DNA of 64,000 nucleotides, taken from Thermogemmatispora onikobensis (GTDB taxonomy: Bacteria; Chloroflexota; Ktedonobacteria; Ktedonobacterales; Ktedonobacteraceae). The notes beneath the pieces are model-generated. The model saw only the letters and a program-made list of their open reading frames with translations. It made no database searches and was not told the origin of the DNA. The stretch is from the NCBI RefSeq assembly GCF_001748285.1, contig NZ_BDGT01000025.1:1-64000 (forward strand), written 5' to 3'. This document shows positions 34,990-44,640 of the stretch, piece after piece; position 1 is the first letter of the stretch; each line of letters opens with the position of its first letter. The translations under genes and the position numbers were made by a program.

Positions 34990-36204
34990 TCAGCGCAGTT
35001 CAAAGCGAACCTCGACGCTGCCGAAGCGGAGAATATCTCCATCCTTAAGTACATGCTCCTCATGCGGTGCAAGAACCACTCCATTTAAGCGGGTTTTATT
35101 CAGAGCGTTCAAGTCCTCAACGGTAAAAGTACCATGCTGATTGCGGATATAGGCATGCCGTCTGCCAACTGTCTTATCCATGAGATTAATCTCGGGGTAA
35201 ATCCCAAGAATGGGATCGTGGCGACCGACAACCATTTGCTCACCGGTAAGAGGAAAGACCTGGCCCGTAGCGATAACGACCAGGCGGGCCTGTTTTTGAG
35301 GAGGCATGCGGGGAGGAGCGGAGCGCTCTCCCTCGGGGGGCTCGGCACGCTCATCAGCGCCCACCTCGTGGACACGCTGCTGCAGCTGCTCCAAGGCGGC
35401 CAGGAACTCCTGGGGAGTCTGATAGCGCTCTGCAGGCGCCTTGGCCATCGCCGTCTGGAAAAACTGGTCCATCTCCGGCGGCAGCCCTGGCCGCTGCCGG
35501 CAGATCGAGGGCACTTTCTCGTTCATGTGCTTGATGACTATATCGACCGCTGTCTCACCCTCGAACGGCGGATGGCCGGTCAGCATTTCAAACAGGACGG
35601 TGGCGACCGAATAGAGATCCGAGCGGGTATCCGCCGAGCGCCCGCTCTCGGCCTGCTCGGGCGCAATATAGTAAGGAGTGCCCATGAACATGTTTGACCG
35701 GGTCAGGGTAACCGTCTCGCTGCTGCGTGCTAGCCCGAAGTCGGTGATTTTGACGACATCCTTCGTGTTGATCAGGATGTTCTGGGGCTTGATATCGCGA
35801 TGAACTACGCCATGCCGGTAGGCAACGTCCAGACCCTCGACGATCTGATGCGCATAGTTGAGCGCGCGCGAGGGCTTCAGTGGCCCATAGGTAATCGTAT
35901 GGTACTTGAGGTTCTGCCCATCGATGTAATCCATCACGATAAAGTGCATGTTGTGGTCTTCCCCATAGTCGATGATGCGCACAATATGGGGATCACTCAG
36001 GTGCAACAGGATGCGGGCCTCACGCTGAAAACGGGCCAGCAGCTCGCTGTCCCCCGCCAGCTCGACGTGCAAGACCTTGATGGCATAAATATGGTTGTTT
36101 TCGAGGTCACGAGCAACATAGACGGTGGCGAAGTTGCCCCGCCCTCTTTCGTCAATCAGTTTGTAGCGACCCTTGATGACACGCCCGATCATGTCACCGT
36201 CCAT
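34990..36204 (-). CDS. Ser/Thr protein kinase with C-terminal FHA domain (copy 1)
   Basis: 404 residues; ATG preceded by AGGAG at 8 nt. The kinase domain has RGNFATVYVARD, AIK Lys43, VHRDIKPQN (HRD 135-137), DFG (155-157), TPYYIAPEQ and SDLYSVATVLFEML. After a short charged linker, an FHA domain runs from ~310 to the end (VVGRHDPILGIYPEI, GRRHAYI, NKTRLNGV). There is no membrane helix. The same architecture and many identical stretches occur in 37480-38793. FHA binding to a phosphorylated self or partner is the usual way such kinases control docking. It heads the operon with the FHA membrane protein and the second kinase. Confidence 0.93.
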   Translation of the reverse strand: MDGDMIGRVIKGRYKLIDERGRGNFATVYVARDLENNHIYAIKVLHVELAGDSELLARFQREARILLHLSDPHIVRIIDYGEDHNMHFIVMDYIDGQNLKYHTITYGPLKPSRALNYAHQIVEGLDVAYRHGVVHRDIKPQNILINTKDVVKITDFGLARSSETVTLTRSNMFMGTPYYIAPEQAESGRSADTRSDLYSVATVLFEMLTGHPPFEGETAVDIVIKHMNEKVPSICRQRPGLPPEMDQFFQTAMAKAPAERYQTPQEFLAALEQLQQRVHEVGADERAEPPEGERSAPPRMPPQKQARLVVIATGQVFPLTGEQMVVGRHDPILGIYPEINLMDKTVGRRHAYIRNQHGTFTVEDLNALNKTRLNGVVLAPHEEHVLKDGDILRFGSVEVRFELR

Positions 36205-36586
36205 GGCGCAATCTCCTACTTAAAGGCTATTCCTCGCGGCTATTATAGCATCATTCCCTGTCTCATGTCATTGGTACGTGGCTTTTTTCATCGCTCCCAT
36301 CTCGGGAAACCGGTGCTGACAGACCGGGTAAGACATAGTAATAGGCTACTCTTCGAGCAAACTCCTCTGCACTTCTTGCTTCGCAGGCCAGGAACGCATA
36401 TAGTGATAACGAAGGCTCGCCGACCTTCCTCTGCCTTGCGTGAGGAGGATCTACTGCGAAAAGGCCCTTTTCCAGGATGATGGCGCCAGCATTCCCTACT
36501 GTAGAGTAGACTCTTTCTTGACCAGTAGTGATCTTCCTATATTGTCTAGCTTTGTTCGATAAATCTGGATGAGGAGGAGACAGCTG
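36205..36586. other. Divergent promoter region between kinase-FHA and HAD genes
   Basis: 382 bp. It holds the leftward promoter at 36242-36271. On the rightward side a possible TTGACC / TATTGT pair near 36515-36545 precedes the HAD gene; it is weak. Confidence 0.5.
36242..36271 (-). promoter_or_regulatory. Promoter of the kinase/FHA operon
   Basis: On the minus strand: -35 ATGACA (36266-36271), 18-bp spacer, -10 TATAAT (36242-36247) with TGC before it (extended -10). The start would lie ~30 nt before the ATG at 36204. Confidence 0.65.
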
Positions 36587-37396
36587 ATGGAGACTATTCG
36601 CGGCGTGCTGCTGGATATTGATGGGGTGCTGCATGTGAGTATGCAGCCCATTGAGGGCGCTGCCGAGGCGCTGCGCTGGTTAGAGCAGCAGGGGTATCGC
36701 TATGCCTTTGTAACCAATACCACGACTATGGCCCGTCCGACACTGGCGCAACGTCTCCAGGCGATCGGGCTGCCAGTCTCTGCTGAGCAGCTTATTACGG
36801 CTCCTGTAGCGACCGCCGCCTATTTGCGCCACGCCTATCCAGGCAAACGCTGCTGGCTGCTCAGTAAGGGGGATACGGCGGCGGATTTCGCTGGCGTTGA
36901 ACTGGTTGAGCCTGGCAGCTCGGGAGCGGAGCACGTCGATGTAGTGGTGATCGGAGGGGCCGAGGAACTGCTTTCCTATGAGAATATGAACCGGGCTTTT
37001 CGCCTGCTGATGGCTGGCGCCGATCTGGTCGCCATGCATAAAAACCTCTACTGGCGTGTGAGCGATGGGTTGCGCCTCGATAGCGGGCCGTTCGTCTCGG
37101 CTCTAGAGCTGGCCTCTGACAAGCAGGCCGTGATCATTGGAAAGCCCGAGCGGGCCTTCTTCGCGGAGGCTGTACGCTTGCTCGGAACGGAGCCGGAGGA
37201 GACGCTGATGGTAGGCGACGATCTTGTCAATGACGTTCAGGGGGCCAGGCGGGCCGGTCTGCGGGCCTTGCTTGTCTGCACTGGCAAGCACGGACCGGAT
37301 ACGCCTCTGCTCAGGGAGTGCCCGCCGGAGGAGCGGCCCGAGGCGTTGCTGCCTTCGGTAGCGGCTTTACCTGACTATCTTGCTGGCCAGAGCTGA
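36587..37396 (+). CDS. HAD-IIA family phosphatase, LHPP-like
   Basis: 269 residues from the ATG at 36587 (GGAGGAG 7 nt upstream). The HAD motifs are intact: DIDGVL at the N-terminus, FVTNTTTM for motif II, the late Lys in IGKPERAF and GDDLVNDVQGA for motifs III/IV. The order and the TTTMARPTLAQRLQ stretch match the NagD/LHPP group, which removes phosphate from sugar phosphates, phosphohistidine/phospholysine or pyrophosphate. A phospho-amino-acid phosphatase between two kinase genes would be apt, but the substrate is not proven. It converges with the kinase-FHA gene at 37480. Confidence 0.85.
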   Translation: METIRGVLLDIDGVLHVSMQPIEGAAEALRWLEQQGYRYAFVTNTTTMARPTLAQRLQAIGLPVSAEQLITAPVATAAYLRHAYPGKRCWLLSKGDTAADFAGVELVEPGSSGAEHVDVVVIGGAEELLSYENMNRAFRLLMAGADLVAMHKNLYWRVSDGLRLDSGPFVSALELASDKQAVIIGKPERAFFAEAVRLLGTEPEETLMVGDDLVNDVQGARRAGLRALLVCTGKHGPDTPLLRECPPEERPEALLPSVAALPDYLAGQS

Positions 37397-37479
37397 GGGG
37401 GGATGAAGCCGGTCCGGTCAGGCGGGCGACCTGGTGTGCTCTCGCCTTCCGCGGAAAAAGCGGCGAGCTAGAGAGCGAG

Positions 37480-38793
37480 CTAGCTTGTCGCCTCCTCCCC
37501 GTCCTTCGCCTCCGTTGGTGCCTGCTCATGGCCGTTGATCAGTTCGAAGCGCATTTCAATATTGCCGAAGCGGAGGATGTCGCCGTGCTTGAGCGCCCGC
37601 TCTTCGCCCGGTGGCAGGAAGCGACCATTGAGGCGAGTGCGGTTGCGTGAGTGGAGATCCTCAATGGTAAAAAAGGTGCCCTGCCGATTGCGGATGCAGG
37701 CATGGCGTCTGCCCACCATCTTGTCGGCCAGGCTGATATCGGGATAGAGGTTACGCATAGGATCACGTCGCCCAATGATTATCTCCTGATTGACCAGGAG
37801 AAAGACTTCCCCCGTGGCCAGGTGAACGAGTCGGGCTGCGGCTCGTGGAACTGGGGCCTTCTCTGTGGCGGCTGGGGCCTCGATCACGGTGCTTTGCTCA
37901 GGAAGGGCCAGCGGATCAGCCGGGACCCTGGGCTGGCTGGTCTGCTGAGGCAGGCTGACCGCGGCGCGGCGCAGGTTCTGCAGCGCATCGATAAATTCCT
38001 GGGGCGTTTGATAGCGCCGTTCGGGGCGCTTGGCCAGGCCTTTTTGGAAAAACTGGTCAACGATGGGGGGGAGATCGGGACGCAGCGGGTGCAGCGCTGG
38101 AATAGGCGTACTCTTATGCTTGACAATCAACTCCATCACATTGCTGCCCCGGTAGGGCGGTTGGCCAGCCAGCATCTCGAACAGGATGGCCGCCAGTGAG
38201 TAGAGGTCAGAGCGAATGTCTGCCGCATGGCCACTGTCGATCTGCTCAGGTGAAATGTAGTAGGCTGTGCCCATAAATTCATCGGTCTCGGTGATCGTCG
38301 GGGTATCCTTGGCCCGCGCCAGACCAAAATCAGTGATTTTTACCTCTCCCCGGTTATTGACCAGGATATTCTGCGGTTTCAGGTCGCGGTGCACAATGCC
38401 GCGACAGTTAGCCGCTTCTAAACCAAGAGCAACCTGCTCAGCATAATCCAGAGCAGTCTCCAGGGGGAAGGGACCGCGACGCTGCATGATGGTTCGCAGG
38501 TTATGGCCATCGACGTAATCCATGACGATGAAGTGGACTTGTCCATCCCAGCCGTAGTCGATGACATGGACGATGTGAGGATCATCAATGCCCAGTGGGA
38601 GCGAGGCCTCGCGCTGAAAACGCTGCAGAATCTCCGTATTGCGTAAAAATTTATCGTGCAGCAGTTTAACGGCATAGAGATAGTTGGTTTCCAAGTCGCG
38701 GGCAATGTAGACCGAGCCAAACGCTCCTTCTGCAATCTGGTCAATCAGTTTGTAGCGCCCTTTGACCAAATAGCCGAGAAAGGTGTCGTCCAT
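37480..38793 (-). CDS. Ser/Thr protein kinase with C-terminal FHA domain (copy 2)
   Basis: 437 residues from the ATG at 38793 (GGAGGAGGAG 8 nt upstream). The motifs mirror copy 1 (34990-36204) at the same positions: Lys43, VHRDLKPQN (135-143), DFG (155-157), TAYYISPEQ, SDLYSLAAILFEML. The linker is longer (Pro/Thr/Ala), then an FHA domain (IIGRRDPMRNLYPDI, GRRHACI, NRTRLNGR). All catalytic residues are present. It lies 72 bp after a GT87-like membrane gene in the same direction and may be read through from the glycan operon. Confidence 0.93.
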   Translation of the reverse strand: MDDTFLGYLVKGRYKLIDQIAEGAFGSVYIARDLETNYLYAVKLLHDKFLRNTEILQRFQREASLPLGIDDPHIVHVIDYGWDGQVHFIVMDYVDGHNLRTIMQRRGPFPLETALDYAEQVALGLEAANCRGIVHRDLKPQNILVNNRGEVKITDFGLARAKDTPTITETDEFMGTAYYISPEQIDSGHAADIRSDLYSLAAILFEMLAGQPPYRGSNVMELIVKHKSTPIPALHPLRPDLPPIVDQFFQKGLAKRPERRYQTPQEFIDALQNLRRAAVSLPQQTSQPRVPADPLALPEQSTVIEAPAATEKAPVPRAAARLVHLATGEVFLLVNQEIIIGRRDPMRNLYPDISLADKMVGRRHACIRNRQGTFFTIEDLHSRNRTRLNGRFLPPGEERALKHGDILRFGNIEMRFELINGHEQAPTEAKDGEEATS

Positions 38794-38865
38794 AGAAACA
38801 GCTCCTCCTCCTGACTTACCTGACCGTCTCGACTGACGCAACCGCGCTGTCTCCGTTTCACTATA

Positions 38866-40182
38866 TCATAACGACCGGAGGAGACCGAAACCAAACTGAC
38901 CAAGAGTGGCCGCGAGTACGAGGACGTTGCGCAGCAAAATAATCTCGAAGAAGCCGGGCAACGTTTGCGCGACCTGGGGCGCACTAGTCGGGTCAGCCAG
39001 ATGCGGGTAGTAGAAAACGTAGATTGAACTTGTCAGCAGGCAGATGACGATCCAGAGGAGCCGCCAGGAGCGAGCACGGGAGGAGGGAGTACGGTTCAGA
39101 GTGGCACCGACAACCACGGGAATGACCCAGAGGAGATATTGCGGGCTAAAGACCTTCCCAGTGGTGATGAGCAGCAGCAAGAGGGCGAGCATACTCTCCC
39201 AGAGGTCGAAGACACCTTTGTATTGCAGCCAGAGCGTCAGCAGGAGGCCAAGGCAGAGCAGGCAGGTCAGGAGCAGGCTCACGGTGGGCGCCAGAGGGCT
39301 GACGACGTTGAGGGAGCCGTAGCTAAAGAGAAGCTGAAGCGGCTGACCGAAGGCAGCCAGGTTGCTGAGCCAAAGCAGGCTCGCGGCCAACGATTCAATC
39401 TGAGGAGGCCGCTGGCTGAAGTAGCGCAGCGGTTCTAGCAGGGCGCCTGTAGGGTTGAGCAAGGCGAAGAAAGCGCTGACCAGCGCCACGGTGGCGCCAA
39501 AGAGCAGTAGGTGGCGCCAGCGCCAGGCTGCAATCCTGGGCAGCGGCTCCTGACCGGAGCTGAGAGACTGCTGTTCGGCCAGAAAGAGCGCCGGCAGCCC
39601 CACCAGGGGATAGAGCTTGAGAAGCGTACCGCCTGCCAGAGCGAGGTAGGCCAGGGCCCACCGTTCGCGTCGGGCTGCCACCAGGCAGGCCAGGACACAC
39701 AAGGACGGCAGCAGATCGTAGCGCACCTGAAGAAGGGGGCCACCTCCCACGATGAGCAGCAGCGTGCCACCCAGTGCGGCCTGGGGCGAAACGAAGCGGT
39801 ACAGCAGCCAGACCAGAGCAGCGGCCACACCGAGCATCAGCAGCGCAAAGGTTAGGGTATAGTACGGGAGCGGAACCAGCAGCGGCAGAGAGAAGGGAAC
39901 AAGTGTCAGCGGAGGATACTCTTGTGGTAGAACGTGAAAGGGAGGCTGGACTCCATGAAGCGGGAGAAAGGTGCACTGCTGCGCCGGCAGCCAGTGCAGG
40001 GCTGCGCTGCCGAACCAGAAAAGCAGAGCATAGCACTGGTAACGGAGCAGGTCAGTTGGTGCAAGGAAGACTTGCCAGGCACTCTCAAGGAAGAGCATTG
40101 TGCCGGGCAAGAAGAGCAGCCAGGGAGCTGGCCACCGGCGCAGGCCACGTGCCCAAAGGAGAGGGGAGCGTCGCATAGCCAT
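38866..40182 (-). CDS. Integral membrane glycosyltransferase, GT87-like (DUF2029)
   Basis: 438 residues with about ten to twelve hydrophobic helices. The pattern fits polyprenol-phosphate-sugar-dependent transferases: a loop with EYPPLTLVPF after the first helices, LLKLYPLVGLPALFL in the middle, and a late TGKVFSPQYLLWVIP. Such enzymes add mannose or similar sugars to envelope glycans on the outer face. It starts 7 bp after the last GT4 gene of the operon. The donor and acceptor are unknown. Confidence 0.8.
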   Translation of the reverse strand: MAMRRSPLLWARGLRRWPAPWLLFLPGTMLFLESAWQVFLAPTDLLRYQCYALLFWFGSAALHWLPAQQCTFLPLHGVQPPFHVLPQEYPPLTLVPFSLPLLVPLPYYTLTFALLMLGVAAALVWLLYRFVSPQAALGGTLLLIVGGGPLLQVRYDLLPSLCVLACLVAARRERWALAYLALAGGTLLKLYPLVGLPALFLAEQQSLSSGQEPLPRIAAWRWRHLLLFGATVALVSAFFALLNPTGALLEPLRYFSQRPPQIESLAASLLWLSNLAAFGQPLQLLFSYGSLNVVSPLAPTVSLLLTCLLCLGLLLTLWLQYKGVFDLWESMLALLLLLITTGKVFSPQYLLWVIPVVVGATLNRTPSSRARSWRLLWIVICLLTSSIYVFYYPHLADPTSAPQVAQTLPGFFEIILLRNVLVLAATLGQFGFGLLRSL

Positions 40183-40189
40183 CGCGCAC

Positions 40190-41341
40190 TCAAGAGGCGG
40201 AGGTAGGCGTCGAGGAAGCGGAGTCGCGTTCAGCCAGCATTTCCACGAAGACCTCGTACGTCTTGCGAGCGATCGCCTCCTGCGTATAGTTTTTCAAGAT
40301 ATGCTGACGGGCCTGGCGTGCCAGGCGCTGATAGAGGTCCTGGTCCTCAAGCAAGCGTCGCACGCACTCAGCCATTGCGCGGGCGTCGCCCTCGGGGAAG
40401 ATCAGGCCGCCATCGCCTACGGTCACCGGGATCTCACCCGAGCTAGAACCAACCACGGGCACCTCGCAACACATGGCCTCGGCCATTGAACGTCCAAACT
40501 GCTCCATCCAATTGGGGCGGGTCAGCGAAGGCTGCAGCAGCACATGCATCTTGCGCATCTCGTCAGGCACCTTATAGCTCGGCAAGCTGCCCAGGAAGGA
40601 GACACGTTCTGCCACGCCCAGGCGCTGGGCCATCCGCTCCAGCTCATCGCGCAACGGTCCGTAGCCGATAAAGACCACGCGGCAACACGCTGGCAGCATG
40701 GCCAGAGCCTCGATGATCAGCGGCACGCCCTTCTCCTCCTTCAGGCGACCCACGTAGCCCAGAATAAACGGCTCTCCTGGCTGGTAAGGCCGGCGTTGGG
40801 GATCGGGGTAGTGCAGGCTTGGCTCCGCCCCGAACTGTGCAATCAGATGGATCTTGCCCTTATAGCCCTTACGGCGCAGCACTTCGCCCGCCGCCTTATT
40901 GCAGGCTTGAGCGTGTCTGGCGTGTTGGTAGCAATACAGCTCAAACTGCCGGAAAGGAGGGGGATAGCGGCGATAAAGGTTTTGGAACGTCGAGAAAATC
41001 GGCAGTGCCCCATAGCGTCGGGCCAGGCGGATTGCCTGGTAGGTTGCGAAATTATACGGCTCCTCATCGACATGCACGATATCGGGGTGCACGCGACGCA
41101 TAATACTATTGAGCTGAGGATAGTAGTGGATATGGAAATGGCCATTGAGAGCCATCGGAGTCACGATTAGCTCATAGCCCTCCAGGTAGACCCGTTCCAG
41201 CTCCTGCTTACTGCCATCGTCGGCCAGCCAGTAGGGGGGGGTCACGGCGATCAGCTCGATGTCGGGGCACTTAGCCAGCTCCTCCAGTTTGCGGTGAGAA
41301 GTGCCGGCGACGTAGGCCTTAGAGATTGTCAGAACGCGCAT
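40190..41341 (-). CDS. Glycosyltransferase family 4
   Basis: 383 residues from the ATG at 41341 (GGAGAGAG 9 nt upstream; the longer frame is preceded by a poor 40-residue stretch). GT-B fold signs: N-terminal MRVLTISKAYV, mid FILGYVGRLKEEKGVPLIIEAL and the donor-binding EQFGRSMAEAMCCEVPVVGSSSGEIP with the E-x7-E pattern. It uses a nucleotide-sugar in the cytoplasm. There is a 4-bp gap from the upstream GT4 and a 7-bp gap to the GT87-like gene, so this is one operon for an exopolysaccharide or lipid-linked glycan. Confidence 0.88.
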   Translation of the reverse strand: MRVLTISKAYVAGTSHRKLEELAKCPDIELIAVTPPYWLADDGSKQELERVYLEGYELIVTPMALNGHFHIHYYPQLNSIMRRVHPDIVHVDEEPYNFATYQAIRLARRYGALPIFSTFQNLYRRYPPPFRQFELYCYQHARHAQACNKAAGEVLRRKGYKGKIHLIAQFGAEPSLHYPDPQRRPYQPGEPFILGYVGRLKEEKGVPLIIEALAMLPACCRVVFIGYGPLRDELERMAQRLGVAERVSFLGSLPSYKVPDEMRKMHVLLQPSLTRPNWMEQFGRSMAEAMCCEVPVVGSSSGEIPVTVGDGGLIFPEGDARAMAECVRRLLEDQDLYQRLARQARQHILKNYTQEAIARKTYEVFVEMLAERDSASSTPTSAS

Positions 41342-41345
41342 TGCA

Positions 41346-42512
41346 CTAAGCTCTCTCCAGCGATAAAGCTGCTTCATAGGCAGCCAGCGTCTCGCTTGCG
41401 GTCCGCTGCCAGCTGAACTGCGTAGCGCGGCGCAGCGAGCGGGCGCGCAGGTCTGCCTCAAGTCTCATGTCACTGAGAACAGCATACATTGCGTCGACGA
41501 GGGCGTCCAGATTGGTAGGATCAACGCATAGAGCGGCGTCGCCCACCACTTCAGGCAGCGAAGTCCGATTGGAGCAGACCACGGGGGCGCCGCAGGCCAT
41601 TGCTTCCAGCGGATCGAGGCCGAAGCCCTCGTAGAGCGAAGGAAAAACGAAGAGGCCGGCGCCGCTATAGAGAGCGGGTTTATCTTCATCGCGCACGAAG
41701 CGCACGATCACCTTATCGGCAATGCCCAGCTCAGCGGCCACCGGGCGTGGATCGGAGAAGCGGGGGCCACGCTGTCGGTCGGGATCGCCCGAGATCAAGA
41801 GGCGCAGATCTGGCTCGCCCAGGCGCTCGTAGACGCGCGCGAAAGCGCGCACCAACTGCGGAACATTCTTGCGTACGTCCAATCCCCCAAGATAGAAGAC
41901 ATAGCGCTGATGCTCGGCCAGGCCGTAACGTGCGCGCGCTCTGGCCAGTTGCTCGGGGTCATGCACGGGGCGATACTCCTCGCCGGCGGCCTCGTAGATC
42001 ACGCGGATGCGCTCAGGAGGCAGCTTCAGCGTTTCGACGATATCGCGCTTTGCGTGCTCGGAGACCGTAATGATCAGGGTTGCGCGCCGCACCGCATAGG
42101 CGATGAGCTGCATATAGGCCTCGATCTTGGCCCCGGCGCGATAAATAGGCAGATGCCAGGGAATCACATCATGCACCGTGACAACGACTGGCATAGAGGC
42201 CCGCAGCGGTGGTGCGAAATAGGGAATATGGAGCAGATCAACGCCGTGGTGCCGGGCTGCGCGCGGCGACGTCATCTGCTCCCAGAACAGTTTTTCAACG
42301 TTCTCGCTCCGGGCCAACAGAGAGGGAACAGGAGCCGCGACATAGCGCATATGGCCAGAAAGGGTGAGTGGTGGCGGCTCAGGGCGTGGTCCCAACAGGA
42401 CATACTCGTGGCTCTGATCAAGGGTAGCCAGGGCCTTGAGCAGGTGCAGCAGATACTGGCCGCTCCCGCTAGCGGGGTAGCGAAAGAAGAGGGCATTAAT
42501 GCCGATCCGCAT
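41346..42512 (-). CDS. Glycosyltransferase family 4
   Basis: 388 residues from the ATG at 42512 (GGAGG 6 nt upstream). It has the N-terminal glycine-rich [19 protein letters not shown]-type interior, [22 protein letters not shown] and the donor site [35 protein letters not shown]. The residues match mannosyl- or glucosyl-transferases of GT4. Its 5' end overlaps the upstream GT4 by 17 nt, so translation is coupled. Confidence 0.9.
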   Translation of the reverse strand: MRIGINALFFRYPASGSGQYLLHLLKALATLDQSHEYVLLGPRPEPPPLTLSGHMRYVAAPVPSLLARSENVEKLFWEQMTSPRAARHHGVDLLHIPYFAPPLRASMPVVVTVHDVIPWHLPIYRAGAKIEAYMQLIAYAVRRATLIITVSEHAKRDIVETLKLPPERIRVIYEAAGEEYRPVHDPEQLARARARYGLAEHQRYVFYLGGLDVRKNVPQLVRAFARVYERLGEPDLRLLISGDPDRQRGPRFSDPRPVAAELGIADKVIVRFVRDEDKPALYSGAGLFVFPSLYEGFGLDPLEAMACGAPVVCSNRTSLPEVVGDAALCVDPTNLDALVDAMYAVLSDMRLEADLRARSLRRATQFSWQRTASETLAAYEAALSLERA

Positions 42513-43686
42513 AGGAAGCCTCCAGCGTAGTGAAGTCCGTGAGGCCCTCATAGAGCTTCTGATAGACCAGGAGCATTTTACGGGCCGAGGCCTCCCAGGT
42601 ATAGCGTTTCACCTGCTCATAGCCCCTTTGGCGCAGCTCCTGGCAGAGCTGCTGATCATCGAGCAAGCGTGTGATCGCGGAAGCCAGGGCCTCGGCGTCA
42701 TAAGGGTCGACCTTGAGGGCGGCCTCGCCGACCACTTCGGGCAGCGAAGAGGTATTCGAGGTGACGACGGGGGCGCCGCAGGCCAGTGCCTCCAGGGCGG
42801 GCATACCGAAGCCTTCATAGAAGGAAGGATATGCGAAGACATCGGCCATACTATAGAGCATCACCAGATCGAGCGTGCTGACGTGCCCCAGAAAACGCAC
42901 CTTCTCCGTCAGACCCAGGCGGACCACTTCCTGCTCGGTCTCCTCATAAAGCCAGCCCGGGCCGCCGACAATGACCAACATTTTCGGGCGCGGCTTGCGG
43001 TTCAGGGCCTGATGGAAAGCGCGGATCAGACCCAGGTGGTTCTTGCGCGGCTCCTTTGTTCCCACCGTCAAGACGAAGGGGTGTTTCAGACCATACTTAT
43101 AGCGTGTGGCCTCCAGCAGCACGGGATCGGTCACGCGCCGGAAGGCGCGGCCCACTCCAGGAGAGATAATGACCATCTTCTCCGGGGGGATTGCCAGATA
43201 CTTGGTAAGCGTGCGAGCCGAAGCCTGAGAGACCGTGGCGACCACATCGGCGCTGCGAGCTGCCCGTGGAACCACCCCGCGCAGGTAGGCGGCCAAGGAA
43301 GGAACAGCGTACTGTGGATACTCCAGGAACGCCAGATCATGGATCGTCACCACGGTGCGCGGGTGGCGACCAAAGCGGCTGAAAGGCGGCAGAACAAAGT
43401 CCGGGCCGTGGTAGAGGTCGACAGGGCCGGTGAACCAATTCGCGTAGGGAGGGAGCTGCCAGCGATACCAGAGAATATTGAGGTAGCGCTCAGGAATAGG
43501 AATGCGCCGAATCGTCACATGCTCAGCTTGAGGGAAAGTGCGTCCCTCCTGGGGGGGCTGGCTGCTCAACAGGACATAACGATTCACCTGATCTTGAGCG
43601 AGCAGGGCCTCAACCAGGCAACGGATATAGGTCCCGATGCCTGCCCCCTGCCTGATAGCCGTCGTGTAGTCAATGGCAATGCGCAT
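42496..43686 (-). CDS. Glycosyltransferase family 4 (first gene of glycan operon)
   Basis: 396 residues from the ATG at 43686. Signatures: IDYTTAIRQGAGIGTYIRCL, GPDFVLPPF, PFVLTVGTKEPRKNHLGLIRAF, and VFAYPSFYEGFGMPALEALACGAPVVTSNTSSLPE. It is about half identical by eye to the next gene, a duplicated pair that probably adds successive sugars of one glycan. It heads the leftward set GT4-GT4-GT4-GT87. No clear promoter was found in the 517-bp gap upstream. Confidence 0.9.
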   Translation of the reverse strand: MRIAIDYTTAIRQGAGIGTYIRCLVEALLAQDQVNRYVLLSSQPPQEGRTFPQAEHVTIRRIPIPERYLNILWYRWQLPPYANWFTGPVDLYHGPDFVLPPFSRFGRHPRTVVTIHDLAFLEYPQYAVPSLAAYLRGVVPRAARSADVVATVSQASARTLTKYLAIPPEKMVIISPGVGRAFRRVTDPVLLEATRYKYGLKHPFVLTVGTKEPRKNHLGLIRAFHQALNRKPRPKMLVIVGGPGWLYEETEQEVVRLGLTEKVRFLGHVSTLDLVMLYSMADVFAYPSFYEGFGMPALEALACGAPVVTSNTSSLPEVVGEAALKVDPYDAEALASAITRLLDDQQLCQELRQRGYEQVKRYTWEASARKMLLVYQKLYEGLTDFTTLEASYADRH

Positions 43687-44203
43687 AAAGACATCCCTGG
43701 CCTTTGTAGAGATCTTACCGATGGATGATTGAGCGCTGCTCGACCAATGGCGCCAGGCCGGCCAGCCTCCGCTCATGATCGCCGGCCAGCCAGCCAGCGA
43801 ACAAGCAAGCAGGCAAGCTTGCTGGCCTGGTGCTTGCCCAGCCTGCGACCCTGCTCACCTTTTGTTTGTTCTGGCGATCAGAGCCTTTTCCTACCTGCCT
43901 GGTGGCGAATGGAAGAGGAGCAGAGGCAGGGCATGCGAGAAGAGGCCGGAGAGCAAGGCGGGCTTGCCTGCCAAAGGCCGACAATCCTGCCGCGGGCCAC
44001 AGAGACCCAACCCGAAGCAACCCAACCGTTTGAGTCAGCGCGCGGAACAGTAACGACTCGGATTGGTTCAGCCAAACCATGTCGAAATGACGAAAGAGGG
44101 GCGAGACGCCACGGTGATGTAGGGCCAGGCAAGCAAGCAAGCAAGCAAGGACAGTGCTGGCGACTCTCGCCCCAGAGTAAGCCGGGCGGACCGGCGTGCC
44201 AGG
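43687..44203. other. Gap with AAGC-type short repeats
   Basis: 517 bp between the HIT gene and the glycan operon. It has two clusters of GCAA/AAGC tetranucleotide-like repeats (about 43790-43830 and 44129-44150, the latter about five copies). No convincing gene or promoter was seen. Confidence 0.45.
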
Positions 44204-44548
44204 CTAGCCGGGCGGCCAGCCGAACGGGCGTCCGCCCAAGAGATGGAAATGCAGATGAAAGACCGATTGTCCGGCGTCGGGTCCGACATTAGTCACGAAG
44301 CGATACCCACGCTCGGAGAGGCCGAGGTCCTGAGCGAGCTTATTGGCGACGGTGAAGAGGTGGGCGAGCAAGGTCCCATCCTGCTCTGTCACCTCCTTCA
44401 TCGAAGCCAGGTGGCGCCGCGGAATCAACAGCACGTGATGGGGTGCCTGCGGATTGATATCCGCGAATGCGACGACCTCAGCATCCTGATAAAGGATCGT
44501 GCTCGGGATCTCGCCGTTAGCGATCTTGCAGAACAGACAGTCTTGCAT
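44204..44548 (-). CDS. HIT-family (HINT-like) nucleotide hydrolase
   Basis: 114 residues from the ATG at 44548 (AGGAAGG 5 nt upstream), the typical length of HINT proteins. Motifs: CLFCKIANGEIPS, DINPQAPHHVLLIPRRH and the histidine triad SVFHLHFHLLGG. Members hydrolyse nucleoside phosphoramidates and related mononucleotides. It follows a zinc-ribbon/HTH gene by 92 bp on the same strand and is probably cotranscribed. Confidence 0.95.
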   Translation of the reverse strand: MQDCLFCKIANGEIPSTILYQDAEVVAFADINPQAPHHVLLIPRRHLASMKEVTEQDGTLLAHLFTVANKLAQDLGLSERGYRFVTNVGPDAGQSVFHLHFHLLGGRPFGWPPG

Positions 44549-44640
44549 AGTTGCCTTCCTCAAGCCAAGAGCGGGCTGGGGCTGCTGGCTCACCCGCGCC
44601 AGCGGAAGAGCAGACGAGAGACCAACCCGACTCTTGCCGA

